64,000 nucleotides of DNA from Candidatus Saccharimonadota bacterium (GTDB taxonomy: Bacteria > Patescibacteriota > Saccharimonadia > Saccharimonadales > UBA4665), in contig JAQBRT010000001.1 in the NCBI GenBank assembly GCA_028286345.1, positions 310,001 through 374,000 on the forward strand, read 5' to 3'. Below are positions 23,461 to 31,696 of this stretch, in pieces. A program made the translations under genes and the position numbers. The first letter of the stretch is position 1. Each line of letters begins with the position of its first letter. The notes under the pieces are model-generated. The model had not been told where the DNA came from, made no database searches, and saw only the letters and a list, made by a program, of their open reading frames with translations.

Positions 23461-25517
23461 GTCAGCGTATCACGCCATACTTCGATAAAGCTTCCTTTAT
23501 TTTGGGCATCTAGAATAATGCCCGCGCTATCTAATTTAGAAAAACACTCTTCAGCATGATCGAGCATATCGTATACGACCTTTTTACGATCTTCAGTGCC
23601 TACAGGATGCGCGGCGATCTTATCAATCTGTCCACCGAAGCTATCCATGAAGTGCAGTGTGCGCAAGTCGGTATCTGTCGTCTTAAAGCCACCAACTCCG
23701 CCTACTTGTTTGGAGTACATCGAGTCACTCCCCATGTTAAGGGTTTTGTTTAAGTCGTCGAAGCTGTCCTTACTAATATCTCGATCAATATCGAGGTCAC
23801 TGAACAAATCGCTAATGTAGACACGGTTCCTAATATTTTCACTCAATCGTCGCACTCCGCGAGGACGTGGTTTTATGAAATACTCTATGTCGTGCTTACG
23901 GGGCTCCTTCGGATTAATAGCAATTGCAAAATTGTTGCTTGCAAAGGGGCAGACTACGGACTGGTCAATATTAGATATCATCAATGCTTTAAAAACTGAG
24001 ATTTTATCTATGAAATCGCTGATGCCTGCTAGAATGCGCTTATCCTCAAACGGTAAGTGACTGGCTTTAGGCATTTCAAACTGAACATACAGGTAATCAA
24101 AATCAGAATGCATAATCAACTGATCTATCAAGTCGTCGAGATATTCTTGATTCGTTAGTATTTGTTTTGAAATAACAACGCCGAATGCGAGAGGCTCATT
24201 ATGATTCTCTCGTTTTAAGATTTTATCGGCCATTTTATAAGTGTTGAAGCTCAGGTCTAACAAACTGTCAGAAGGCTTTTCAGCGTAAAAGTAAGGAGCG
24301 ATGTAGTAATTTGGCTCAAATTCAATTTGATGCTTAATTACGCTCTCAGTAAAGTCGCCTATTTTTATAGGGTCTGTAATAAAGTGCTCATCGATTCGAT
24401 CCAAATAGTAAGGAAGTCGCGCTAATGGATCTTCATGATTATCGCTGTTAAACTGCATACGATAAGTTAATGGATCAACCATAATGCTGACGCCTTTATC
24501 TTTCATGCTAGTGATAAATTTCTTGGTTGAATCTGAGCATTTTTTTGAAGGGATAACCATGCCCAGCGAAACGTCAGGATGATCCTTCAGGAATGTTTTC
24601 ATCGGTTTCTGAGATGGTCCATATATCCAGTATTGTCTAGCGTAGGAATGCGCATTAATAGGAATGTTGAAAAGCGCACTACTTTTGATGGTTCTACTTG
24701 CTACGCTTATTTCTAGAAGTGCCGCAAGCTTCTCTCGAAGAGCCTCATCTTTAATATCTAGTACCTCACCTGATCGTATTTTGTCTGAATAGGTGTGTCG
24801 CTGACTTACATCCCATGTCCTACCAAAACCATGACCGCACAGCAACTCAAAAGCTACTACTCCTAAAGAGTAAAGATCGCTGGCAAATGTAAGCTGACGT
24901 TCATTTTTCGGGGCTTTATGTAGAGCAAGCCTAGTCTTTTCTGGTGATAAATAGCGTGCTGGCCCTTGGGGTTTCGCAAGTTCAGGGCGGCTGAAATTTA
25001 TAAACTTCGCAATACCTAAATCAATTACCATGTAGCCATCAGAACTTTTAATAATATTTCCAGGCTTAATATCTTGATGGATTATTCCAAGTTCTCGTAG
25101 GTCATTTATAACTCTTACACCAAAATCAACAAATTTATGTACTTCTTGCTCTGAAAAAGCGCCCGACTTGGAGATGCAGCGAGCCAAATCAGCACCATCG
25201 ATATAGGGGAATACAAGGTAGGGCATACTCATTGAGCCAACCTTTAGAGTACCGAAAGATAGTAGTTCTCCAACTGGGATATCACGGCCAGAACTCTTGA
25301 TAGCTTCGTGCGCGTTCTTTTCCTGCTCTAATTCCTCAGGTTTAACATAACGGGTAACCCTAAGAAGTTTTATGACCACTGGTGTTTTATCAGAAAACTC
25401 TACCTTGAAAGTCTCGCTGTTAAGCCGTTTGTCTGATCCAATCCTTGAAACTTTTGTCGCATCAGAAAAGACAGTTTGCACTGCCTCAATGATTAGTTGC
25501 TCCTTATTTCCTGCCAT
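23457..25517 (-). CDS. Ser/Thr protein kinase fused to a large unknown domain
   Basis: 686 residues. The N-terminal 290 are a eukaryote-like kinase: VVIKLL lysine, catalytic loop IIHQDIKPGNII, DLG in place of DFG (VIDLGIAKF), SPEKT in place of APE, and DLYSLGVVAFELLCG of the F helix. The catalytic Lys and both Asp are present, so it is probably active. The remaining 400 residues alternate strands and helices (LGMVIPS, GVSIMVDPLTY, PLAFGVVIS, DYLYVQFEMP, FKALMIS) like a beta/alpha barrel, with no family recognised. No transmembrane segment. It sits tail to tail with the PD-(D/E)XK-like gene in a mobile element, a context common to defence cargo. Confidence 0.88.
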   Translation of the reverse strand: MAGNKEQLIIEAVQTVFSDATKVSRIGSDKRLNSETFKVEFSDKTPVVIKLLRVTRYVKPEELEQEKNAHEAIKSSGRDIPVGELLSFGTLKVGSMSMPYLVFPYIDGADLARCISKSGAFSEQEVHKFVDFGVRVINDLRELGIIHQDIKPGNIIKSSDGYMVIDLGIAKFINFSRPELAKPQGPARYLSPEKTRLALHKAPKNERQLTFASDLYSLGVVAFELLCGHGFGRTWDVSQRHTYSDKIRSGEVLDIKDEALREKLAALLEISVASRTIKSSALFNIPINAHSYARQYWIYGPSQKPMKTFLKDHPDVSLGMVIPSKKCSDSTKKFITSMKDKGVSIMVDPLTYRMQFNSDNHEDPLARLPYYLDRIDEHFITDPIKIGDFTESVIKHQIEFEPNYYIAPYFYAEKPSDSLLDLSFNTYKMADKILKRENHNEPLAFGVVISKQILTNQEYLDDLIDQLIMHSDFDYLYVQFEMPKASHLPFEDKRILAGISDFIDKISVFKALMISNIDQSVVCPFASNNFAIAINPKEPRKHDIEYFIKPRPRGVRRLSENIRNRVYISDLFSDLDIDRDISKDSFDDLNKTLNMGSDSMYSKQVGGVGGFKTTDTDLRTLHFMDSFGGQIDKIAAHPVGTEDRKKVVYDMLDHAEECFSKLDSAGIILDAQNKGSFIEVWRDTLT

Positions 25518-25554
25518 CTCCGTTCATTATAGTTCAAGGCAACAGCTTTGAGAA

Positions 25555-25959
25555 CTAGTCAAGAACGCTTTGAAATTTAATTCGTACATTTGTTATGGAG
25601 CGCTTACCAAACATTTGGTAGTGCTTCATCATCATATCTATAGCTTTTAATTTATCGCGCGTCGTCTCACGCTCATTATTAATAATGGTGGTCAGCTTGA
25701 GTAATAACAGTTCTGGCTCCATAGTTTGCATTTGTCCGAGTTTTTCCGATAACCACTTGGGCCGATTGTGCGTCAGATTACGAGCAGTCTCTGAGGTGTA
25801 GCCTGCGCTCATTGCTGACTGGTAGCAATTCCCAAACGTTACACTCTCTGCTGTAAAGTAGAGCTCAATAAACTTCTCTTGTCGCGGGTCTAAAGCCGTT
25901 ATAGCTGTCGGGAGTACCCCTACCGACTTTTTTTCAGTTTTTGCTTCAATTAACATCAT
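25555..25959 (-). CDS. Terminase-small-subunit-like DNA-binding protein
   Basis: About 134 residues from ATG 25959 (GGAACTG upstream); a TTG at 26055 would add 32 residues but overlaps the element end region. The core PRQEKFIELYF...GNCYQSAMSAGYTSETARNLTHNRPKWLSEKL has the helix-turn-helix pattern of phage terminase small subunits (Terminase_2 type). No large terminase, portal or capsid gene is present. In satellites such lone proteins redirect packaging; here it may equally be a simple DNA-binding regulator. Confidence 0.65.
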   Translation of the reverse strand: MMLIEAKTEKKSVGVLPTAITALDPRQEKFIELYFTAESVTFGNCYQSAMSAGYTSETARNLTHNRPKWLSEKLGQMQTMEPELLLLKLTTIINNERETTRDKLKAIDMMMKHYQMFGKRSITNVRIKFQSVLD

Positions 25960-26071
25960 TTTTTCAGTTCCTATAGCTGCTGGTATGTTAATACCCTTGT
26001 TGACTGAACTAATGTGGTATACCAGTTGTCTAGTTCTAACAGTATTGCGTTCCAATTCGAACGCAAGTAGT

Positions 26072-26078
26072 TCACCAA
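26072..26078. repeat. Putative attachment core, right copy (TCACCAA)
   Basis: Same seven bases as the tRNA-Glu 3' end at 19796-19802. Eight bases later begins the terminator at 26086, which would directly follow the tRNA in the empty site. Confidence 0.55.
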
Positions 26079-26085
26079 TAAAAAC

Positions 26086-26111
26086 GGATCACTGCAAAGT
26101 GGTCCTTTTTT
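26086..26111 (+). terminator. Intrinsic terminator, probably the original tRNA-Glu terminator
   Basis: GGATCACT/AGTGGTCC with a GCAA tetraloop, then six T. No plus-strand gene lies just upstream inside the element, which supports its origin as the tRNA terminator displaced by integration. Confidence 0.8.
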
Positions 26112-26120
26112 ATTGGATGT

Positions 26121-26876
26121 TCAGGTCCGTAGTAGGCGCTTGCGCGGCAATTTGAGTTCCCAAGCCGGCCCCTGGATGACACGGCCGGCAGCAACTAGGT
26201 CGTGGAAGTATTTCCAGCGGGCGTCGCGCAGGGCCGGGCCTTTTTCGTGGTCATCGCCACCGCGCGGCATGCCTAAAATGCTCTGTATGATTGGCACGGT
26301 GACTCGGCCACCCACTTGGTTGCCAATCCATTCGCCCTCGGTGGTGGCTGCTTCAATAATGGTCAAAATAGCTTCTTCGACGGCTGGCTTCGGGTTGAGC
26401 TTATGAAATGGAAAACTTGGGCGGAACTGGTTGCGGGCATCAAAACCAAGGCTGTCAGAAACATTAATTTGGCGGGCGGTGATGAGCTTTTGCCGCGCTT
26501 GGCAGCCGGCCTTAAATACTCGGAATACCTCTTTGCCAAATGTCCTGTCAATAATGCGGTAATTAAAGTCGCATTCACAGGCCAGGCGGATGCCAGGTTC
26601 GAGCGGGTCGGAGCCGTTGCTTACGCGGGCTTTTGAACCTTGCTGTACGCTGCTCGCTAGCCACATTACAGACTCACCGTCGATAGTGTAGGTTTCTAGG
26701 GCCTCGAACTGTTTTCCTAGGGCTTCGCCATGTTGGGCAAGGGTAGGGAAGGGTGCAACTTCTTTGAGGAGGGTGTTGGCTGCAGCCATGCTCATTTGCC
26801 AGTAACCAGCTTCTGTATCGGTAATAGGCAATTCCCAGTTGGTGTAGGTGCTGCTGGGAGTTGTCTCAAGACTCAT
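26121..26876 (-). CDS. Hypothetical cytoplasmic protein
   Basis: 251 residues, soluble, no membrane segment or signal. It has a mixed alpha/beta look with a Cys pair (RLACECDFNYRIIDRTFG) and a GRVTVPIIQSILGMPRGG stretch. No family recognised. It is the first gene beyond the right end of the element and its composition matches the chromosome, not the element. Divergent from the LANTG protein gene. Confidence 0.7.
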   Translation of the reverse strand: MSLETTPSSTYTNWELPITDTEAGYWQMSMAAANTLLKEVAPFPTLAQHGEALGKQFEALETYTIDGESVMWLASSVQQGSKARVSNGSDPLEPGIRLACECDFNYRIIDRTFGKEVFRVFKAGCQARQKLITARQINVSDSLGFDARNQFRPSFPFHKLNPKPAVEEAILTIIEAATTEGEWIGNQVGGRVTVPIIQSILGMPRGGDDHEKGPALRDARWKYFHDLVAAGRVIQGPAWELKLPRKRLLRT

Positions 26877-27020
26877 GCGCCCTATTATTCACGGACGCTA
26901 CGCCGCTTGCAAGCATAAGCGTATCCCTGTAAGGATTTTTACCAAAGAATGCAGAGGTAGGCGTATAATTTAAAGTAAGTGGGCTTCATATAATCAGTTT
27001 TTCTTAAAGAGGAGTCAACC

Positions 27021-27365
27021 ATGCAGCAAAGTCGTAGCCAAAAAATCCTGACAGCAGTCATTTTTGTAGTGCTCGTTGGCTTTTTAGTGTTTGCCGTTTT
27101 GGCATCGCGTCATTCAAAAAATACGCCAGCTCCGGGCATATCGCGTATTCGCGGTTCGCAGGCCGGATCTAACACCCCTACGTCGACTACCCCATCAAAT
27201 CCAGCGCCATCAACGCCTTCAACCAGCACCAGTTCTTCGGCTGCAGGTTCGACTAGCCAGCTTGCCAATACTGGCCCAACTCAGACTGTAACGCTTTTTA
27301 TTGCGGCAGTAGCCACCGGGACGGCTGTGGCTCACATTCATCAGCGCCGCGCGCCGGTCAAATAA
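27021..27365 (+). CDS. Small surface protein with LANTG sorting tail
   Basis: 114 residues. An N-terminal hydrophobic helix (about 9-28) acts as signal or anchor, followed by a Ser/Thr/Pro linker (about 40-80), then SQLANTGPTQ, a hydrophobic helix and HQRRAPVK. The order motif-helix-basic tail is that of sortase substrates, and the motif matches the LVNTG tail of the 17884 protein. It has an AGAGGAG ribosome binding site and two TATAAT boxes upstream (26964 and 26989). A short anchored stalk or wall spacer is the likely role. Confidence 0.75.
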   Translation: MQQSRSQKILTAVIFVVLVGFLVFAVLASRHSKNTPAPGISRIRGSQAGSNTPTSTTPSNPAPSTPSTSTSSSAAGSTSQLANTGPTQTVTLFIAAVATGTAVAHIHQRRAPVK

Positions 27366-27432
27366 CAGGTTTATTTTTACGTTAAACAGGGTATAATAAG
27401 CTTAAGTAGAACTAGTCTAGGGTGGAACAAAA

Positions 27433-28866
27433 ATGCATCAAACCGACATAGCGCCCAAAGTGCCGCTGCAAAAATTTAAACGGACCAAGACCATCGCAAC
27501 AGTTGGCCCGTCTACCAATACCTACGAACAGATTTTAGGCCTCATTAAAGCCGGGGCAAATGGCATTAGGCTCAACTTTAGCCACGGCACACACGAGGAG
27601 CGCACCCAGCAAATCAATTGGATCCGTGAAGCCTCTGAGGCATATGGCAAGCCAGTTGCTATTATCCAGGACTTGCAGGGACCCAAGATCCGTCTTGGTG
27701 ATTTTGATGGCGTCGTTGAAGTAAAGGCGGGGCAGGCACTCAGCTTTGGTTACCACGCTAATTATATAGAAACTGGCCACCTGCCAACGCAGTACGACCT
27801 AGCCAAAAAAGTTAAAGCCGGCGAGCGCATTTACCTGTTTGATGGCCGGGTCCGGACTACCGTTACCCAGGTCAGGCAAGGCATTGTCCACACCAGGGTT
27901 GAAAATGACGGCTTCTTGCTCAAGCGCAAAGGCATGAACCTCCCGGACACTGATTTTGGCGGTGACATTATTACGCCCAAAGACCGCGCCGACCTCATTT
28001 ACGGTTCAGCCCAAGACATTGACTACGTGGCCCTAAGTTTTGTGCAGACCGAAGACGACATCAGCCGCTTGCGTACCCTACTCAAAGGCATGAAGAGCAC
28101 GGCCCGGATTATTGCTAAAATTGAGACCAAAGCTGCCGTTGATAACCTAGACGCTATTGTCCGCGAAGCCGATGCCGTGATGATCGCCCGCGGCGACCTG
28201 GCGGTTGAAACTCCGGCCGAAAGCGTGCCAATTGTGCAACGCAAAATCATCGGCCTCGGCTTGCGCTATGCCAAACCCACAATTGTTGCCACCCAAATGT
28301 TGGCCAGCATGGTCGAAATGCCCGAACCTACCCGCGCCGAAGTATCGGACGTCGCCACGGCTGTCCTGATTGGTGCTGACTGTGTAATGCTCAGCGATGA
28401 AACAGCCAACGGTAAATACCCGATTGAAGCAGTTGAGACCATGAAGCGCATTGTCCGCTACACAGAAGATAATGCGCCACTCAAAGTCCAATACCCTGAG
28501 CGTGAAGACCATAGCCGCCAAGCCTCAATCAGTAAAGCTATTTTGAGCCTGGCAGATAGCATTGAAGCCAAAGCCATCGTGGCCGAAACCCGTTCCGGGG
28601 CGACAGCCTTGCAGCTGGCTGCCCGCCGGCCAAACGTGCCAATTATTGCCGTTACCAGTGACGTCCGCACTACGCAACAGCTAGCGATTGTATTTGGCGT
28701 AAAGAGCTATACCCGTCCAATTGATGCCCATGCCGCTACCAAGCTGACCAACTGGCTGCGTGATAAAAAAGTGCTACACCGCGGCGACATTGTGGTCACG
28801 GCTTCTGGCAAACACCCAGGGGTGGTAGGGACTACAGACACAATCAAGGTACGCGTGTTAGAATAG
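27433..28866 (+). CDS. pyk: Pyruvate kinase
   Basis: 477 residues, full length for the two-domain-plus-C form. Visible signatures: TKTIATVGPSTNTYEQILGLIKAGANGIRLNFSHG at the start, QDLQGPKIRLG, the active-site region ARIIAKIETKAAVDNLD with MIARGDLAVETP, and the C-terminal domain with RSGATALQLAARRPNVPIIAV. It converts PEP and ADP to pyruvate and ATP. It heads a pyk-pgk-tpiA run, giving the lower glycolytic ATP-forming steps one control point. A TATAAT box lies about 35 nt upstream and AGGGTGG serves as ribosome site. Confidence 0.97.
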   Translation: MHQTDIAPKVPLQKFKRTKTIATVGPSTNTYEQILGLIKAGANGIRLNFSHGTHEERTQQINWIREASEAYGKPVAIIQDLQGPKIRLGDFDGVVEVKAGQALSFGYHANYIETGHLPTQYDLAKKVKAGERIYLFDGRVRTTVTQVRQGIVHTRVENDGFLLKRKGMNLPDTDFGGDIITPKDRADLIYGSAQDIDYVALSFVQTEDDISRLRTLLKGMKSTARIIAKIETKAAVDNLDAIVREADAVMIARGDLAVETPAESVPIVQRKIIGLGLRYAKPTIVATQMLASMVEMPEPTRAEVSDVATAVLIGADCVMLSDETANGKYPIEAVETMKRIVRYTEDNAPLKVQYPEREDHSRQASISKAILSLADSIEAKAIVAETRSGATALQLAARRPNVPIIAVTSDVRTTQQLAIVFGVKSYTRPIDAHAATKLTNWLRDKKVLHRGDIVVTASGKHPGVVGTTDTIKVRVLE

Positions 28867-28892
28867 GCGTAACATAAGCGGTAAGGGTGGGA

Positions 28893-30176
28893 ATGTTTAC
28901 CAAACAAACAGTACGAGATATAGATCTGCACGGCAAAACCGTGCTGCTTCGTGCCGACTACAACGTTCCCCTTGAAGACGGTAAGATTACCGATGATTAC
29001 CGCATTCAGCAATCATTGCCAACTATCCACTACCTGTTAGAGCAAGGCGTGCGGCTGATTGTTTGCTCACACCTTGGCCGTCCAACTGGTCCTGGCGATA
29101 CCGAAAACAGCCTATTCCCAGTTGCTAAGCGTTTGCAACAAATCCTCGACAGGCCAGTAGCTTTTGCAACTGACTGTATTGGCGAGCCAGCCCGCAAAGC
29201 TGCTAGTACGCTCAAGCATGGCGAAGTCTTATTATTAGAAAACCTCCGTTTCCATCCTGAAGAAGAAGCTAACGACCCAGAATTTGCTAAGCAGCTGGCT
29301 GATTTGGCCGACGTTTTTGTCCAGGATGGTTTTGGTGTTGTCCACCGGGCCCACGCCAGCACAGAAGCGGTGACCCACTACCTACCAAGTGTTGCCGGTC
29401 TGCTGCTGGAAAAAGAAGTCGATACCATTACCAAAGTCATGGAAGCCCCCGAGCGGCCACTGATGGCGATTGTTGGCGGCGCCAAAATTGCCGAAAAGAT
29501 TGATGTATTACACAAATTTATCGAAATTGCCGACTTTATCGCCGTTGGCGGCGCCATGGCTAACACTTTTCTGGCTGCCCAGGGCGTTGCTGTTGGCGAT
29601 AGTTTATACGACAAGGCCGATGTGCCGGTAGCCCGCGATCTTCTGCGCCGCGCCGCCGCCGAAGCCCGTAAGCGGCCATTTGTCTTCGCTGTACCCCATG
29701 ACGCCGTAGTAGCCGAAAAAATTGATAAAACCGCACCAACCCGTATAGTCGACTTTAGTGCCCACGTTATTGCCGATATAGAGAGTTATCCCAAACGGGC
29801 CACAGCTGCTAGCGGCAAAGTCCATGCCCACGAGCACATCCTAGATATTGGCCCTTTTAGCGGCTCATTTATTGCCGGCGGCGTCCAGCTGGCCAACACC
29901 GTTATCTGGAATGGCACCATGGGTGTTACCGAAACTGCCGGGCTTCAAGGCCCAATTGGCCCCTATGCCCACGGTACCGAACTGGTTATCGAAGCCTTGC
30001 TCGGCGAATTTGGCCACAAGCCGTTTACGGTGGTCGGTGGTGGTGATACCGTTGGCTATGTTGAAGCCCGCAAACTTGTTAAAGCCTTTGGCCACGTTTC
30101 CACCGGTGGCGGTGCCAGTTTAGAACTAATGGGCGGCCGTAAATTGCCTGGTGTCGAGGCTCTTAGGAATACGTAG
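28893..30176 (+). CDS. pgk: Phosphoglycerate kinase
   Basis: 427 residues. N-terminal domain with LRADYNVPLEDG, SHLGRPTG and FVQDGFGVVHRAHAST; C-terminal nucleotide domain with IVGGAKIAEKID, NGTMGV and GGGDTVGYVE followed by STGGGASLELMGGRKLPG. It makes ATP from 1,3-bisphosphoglycerate. ATG 28893 is chosen over GTG 28887 because AAGGGTGG precedes it. It lies 26 bp after pyk and 10 bp before tpiA, on one transcript. Confidence 0.97.
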   Translation: MFTKQTVRDIDLHGKTVLLRADYNVPLEDGKITDDYRIQQSLPTIHYLLEQGVRLIVCSHLGRPTGPGDTENSLFPVAKRLQQILDRPVAFATDCIGEPARKAASTLKHGEVLLLENLRFHPEEEANDPEFAKQLADLADVFVQDGFGVVHRAHASTEAVTHYLPSVAGLLLEKEVDTITKVMEAPERPLMAIVGGAKIAEKIDVLHKFIEIADFIAVGGAMANTFLAAQGVAVGDSLYDKADVPVARDLLRRAAAEARKRPFVFAVPHDAVVAEKIDKTAPTRIVDFSAHVIADIESYPKRATAASGKVHAHEHILDIGPFSGSFIAGGVQLANTVIWNGTMGVTETAGLQGPIGPYAHGTELVIEALLGEFGHKPFTVVGGGDTVGYVEARKLVKAFGHVSTGGGASLELMGGRKLPGVEALRNT

Positions 30177-30186
30177 TACAATAAGC

Positions 30187-30984
30187 ATGAACACTATGAA
30201 GAAAAAACTCGTCGTCGCCAACTGGAAAATGCATCTCTCTACAAGTGAAGCCAGTATTTTGGTGCACCGCTTGCACGAGCACATCAAAACCCATCGCACG
30301 ATCGAAGTTGTGTTGGCGCCAAGTATGCTCACGCTGCAGCCAATTAGTCTCGAGATCGATAGCCGCCGCTTTAAGCTCGCTTCCCAGGACGGTTACCCTA
30401 AAGATGATGGCCCGTACACCGGCGAAGTGTCGTTTGCCATGATGCGCGACCTGGTCGACTACTCAATTATTGGCCACTCCGCCCGCCGGATTTACTTTGA
30501 GGAAGGCTTAGAGCTAATCCGTGACAAAGTCCAGGCTGCTGTGCGCAACGGTATTACGCCCATCCTCTGTGTTGGCGAAACCAAGAACGAACGTGCCCAA
30601 GGCGAAGCCAAGCGCGTTATACATGACCAAGTTACCAGTGCAGTTTCCAACCTGACAGCCGAGGAAATCGAAAAAATAGTGATCGCCTATGAGCCAATCT
30701 GGGCAATTAGCACCTTTGACGGCGAGCCTTCAAAGCCAGAAGACATGCAGCGGGCCATGGAGTATATCCGCCAAATTATTAAAGAGTTATATGGTGAAGC
30801 TGCCGCCAGCAATGCCCGCGTTTTGTACGGCGGCAGCGTTGAGCCGCACGATGCCCGGGCTTACCTGAGTTTGCCGGGCTGCGACGGTGTACTTGTGGGG
30901 GCTGCTAGCCTTAATTACCGGCAATTCACCGATATTGTAGAGATTGCTTATGACGTCCAAAACCAAACTGAAGACCATGCCTGA
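30187..30984 (+). CDS. tpiA: Triosephosphate isomerase
   Basis: 265 residues. Contains VVANWKMHLS, the catalytic His in SIIGHSARR (usual GHSERR; Glu is Ala here), the catalytic Glu in VIAYEPIWAIS, and the phosphate loops LYGGSVEPHDARAYLS and DGVLVGAASLN. The start at 30187 is followed by MNTMKKK; 30196 is also possible. It interconverts DHAP and glyceraldehyde-3-phosphate. The 3' end overlaps the next gene by 8 bp. Confidence 0.96.
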   Translation: MNTMKKKLVVANWKMHLSTSEASILVHRLHEHIKTHRTIEVVLAPSMLTLQPISLEIDSRRFKLASQDGYPKDDGPYTGEVSFAMMRDLVDYSIIGHSARRIYFEEGLELIRDKVQAAVRNGITPILCVGETKNERAQGEAKRVIHDQVTSAVSNLTAEEIEKIVIAYEPIWAISTFDGEPSKPEDMQRAMEYIRQIIKELYGEAAASNARVLYGGSVEPHDARAYLSLPGCDGVLVGAASLNYRQFTDIVEIAYDVQNQTEDHA

Positions 30985-31654
30985 AGCAAAACGTAAACCC
31001 AGCGCCAAGCAAGTCATTGACGTGCACAAACCCGGCAAGACCCCAGCCGAGGATACTTCCAAGCCGGTTATAGTTAATAACCGCCAAATTTTGCGCGACC
31101 CGATGGTTACCAACGAATCCACAACCCCCGTTCCCGAAGTAAAGGGCGCGCCAGACCTACCAAGCAGCACACCTATGCCAGGCACCGTTCCTGGATCTGA
31201 ACAGGTAGTAGAGGCCAAGGCAGACGTCCTTGTCCCAGAAGCTCCGGCCGAGGCTGAAGAGCCAGCCGCTGAGCCTAAGCACAATATTGTTATTGCACCA
31301 CTGACAATAGAAGAACCTGCAAAAACTGAAACTGAAGTTGAGCCTGAGGCCGAACCGGCAGCTACCGAAAAGCAGGACCAGCCCATATTGGCACCAGATA
31401 GCAGTGCTGAGGCTGTTGAGGCCGAAGCCGAGGAAGCCGAAGCTAAACGCCAGGTTGAGTTGCAAAAACTGGCCGATAGCAAGAAGTACTTTTTGCAAAT
31501 CAATGCTATAGAGCAAAAACGCGCCGAGCAATTCATTGCCCTGGGCATACTACTGGGCCTAGTGCTGGCACTCGCCTGGCTTGATATATCACTTGATGCC
31601 GGCCTGATCCATATAGATAACATCCATCCGGTGACGCACTTCTTCTCAAATTAA
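30977..31654 (+). CDS. Membrane-anchored protein with long acidic N-terminal region
   Basis: 225 residues from the ATG that overlaps the tpiA stop. A long Glu/Pro/Ala-rich, probably disordered cytoplasmic region (about 1-155), a short coiled helix (QVELQKLADSKKYFLQINAIEQKRAEQF), one transmembrane helix (about 190-208) and a short outer tail. Architecture resembles that of other CPR single-pass anchors. No catalytic motif. Function unknown. Confidence 0.75.
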   Translation: MPEAKRKPSAKQVIDVHKPGKTPAEDTSKPVIVNNRQILRDPMVTNESTTPVPEVKGAPDLPSSTPMPGTVPGSEQVVEAKADVLVPEAPAEAEEPAAEPKHNIVIAPLTIEEPAKTETEVEPEAEPAATEKQDQPILAPDSSAEAVEAEAEEAEAKRQVELQKLADSKKYFLQINAIEQKRAEQFIALGILLGLVLALAWLDISLDAGLIHIDNIHPVTHFFSN

Positions 31655-31684
31655 GTTACAACAGATTAAAATCGCTGTTTTTGC

Positions 31685-31690
31685 TAAAAT
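31685..31690 (+). promoter_or_regulatory. -10 box of a leaderless promoter for the helicase gene
   Basis: TGCTAAAAT, with TAAAAT at 31685-31690 six nt before ATG 31697. The -35 region is weak, so the extended TGC probably matters. It decides for the ATG at 31697 over the preceding TTG. Confidence 0.5.
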
Positions 31691-31696
31691 ATATTG

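Larger units (their letters stand above)
19803..26071. mobile_element. Integrated element at tRNA-Glu, about 6.3 kb
   Basis: Bounded by the TCACCAA copies. It holds a large serine integrase adjacent to one end, a small overlapping gene, a one-TM peptide, an unknown protein, a PD-(D/E)XK-like protein, a Ser/Thr kinase fusion and a terminase-small-subunit-like protein. Genes are more AT-rich and use more A/T-ending codons than the neighbours. Joining the outer flanks gives tRNA-Glu followed directly by the terminator at 26086, a sensible empty site. No structural phage genes are present, so it looks like a small integrative element or phage satellite carrying cargo. Confidence 0.7.
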
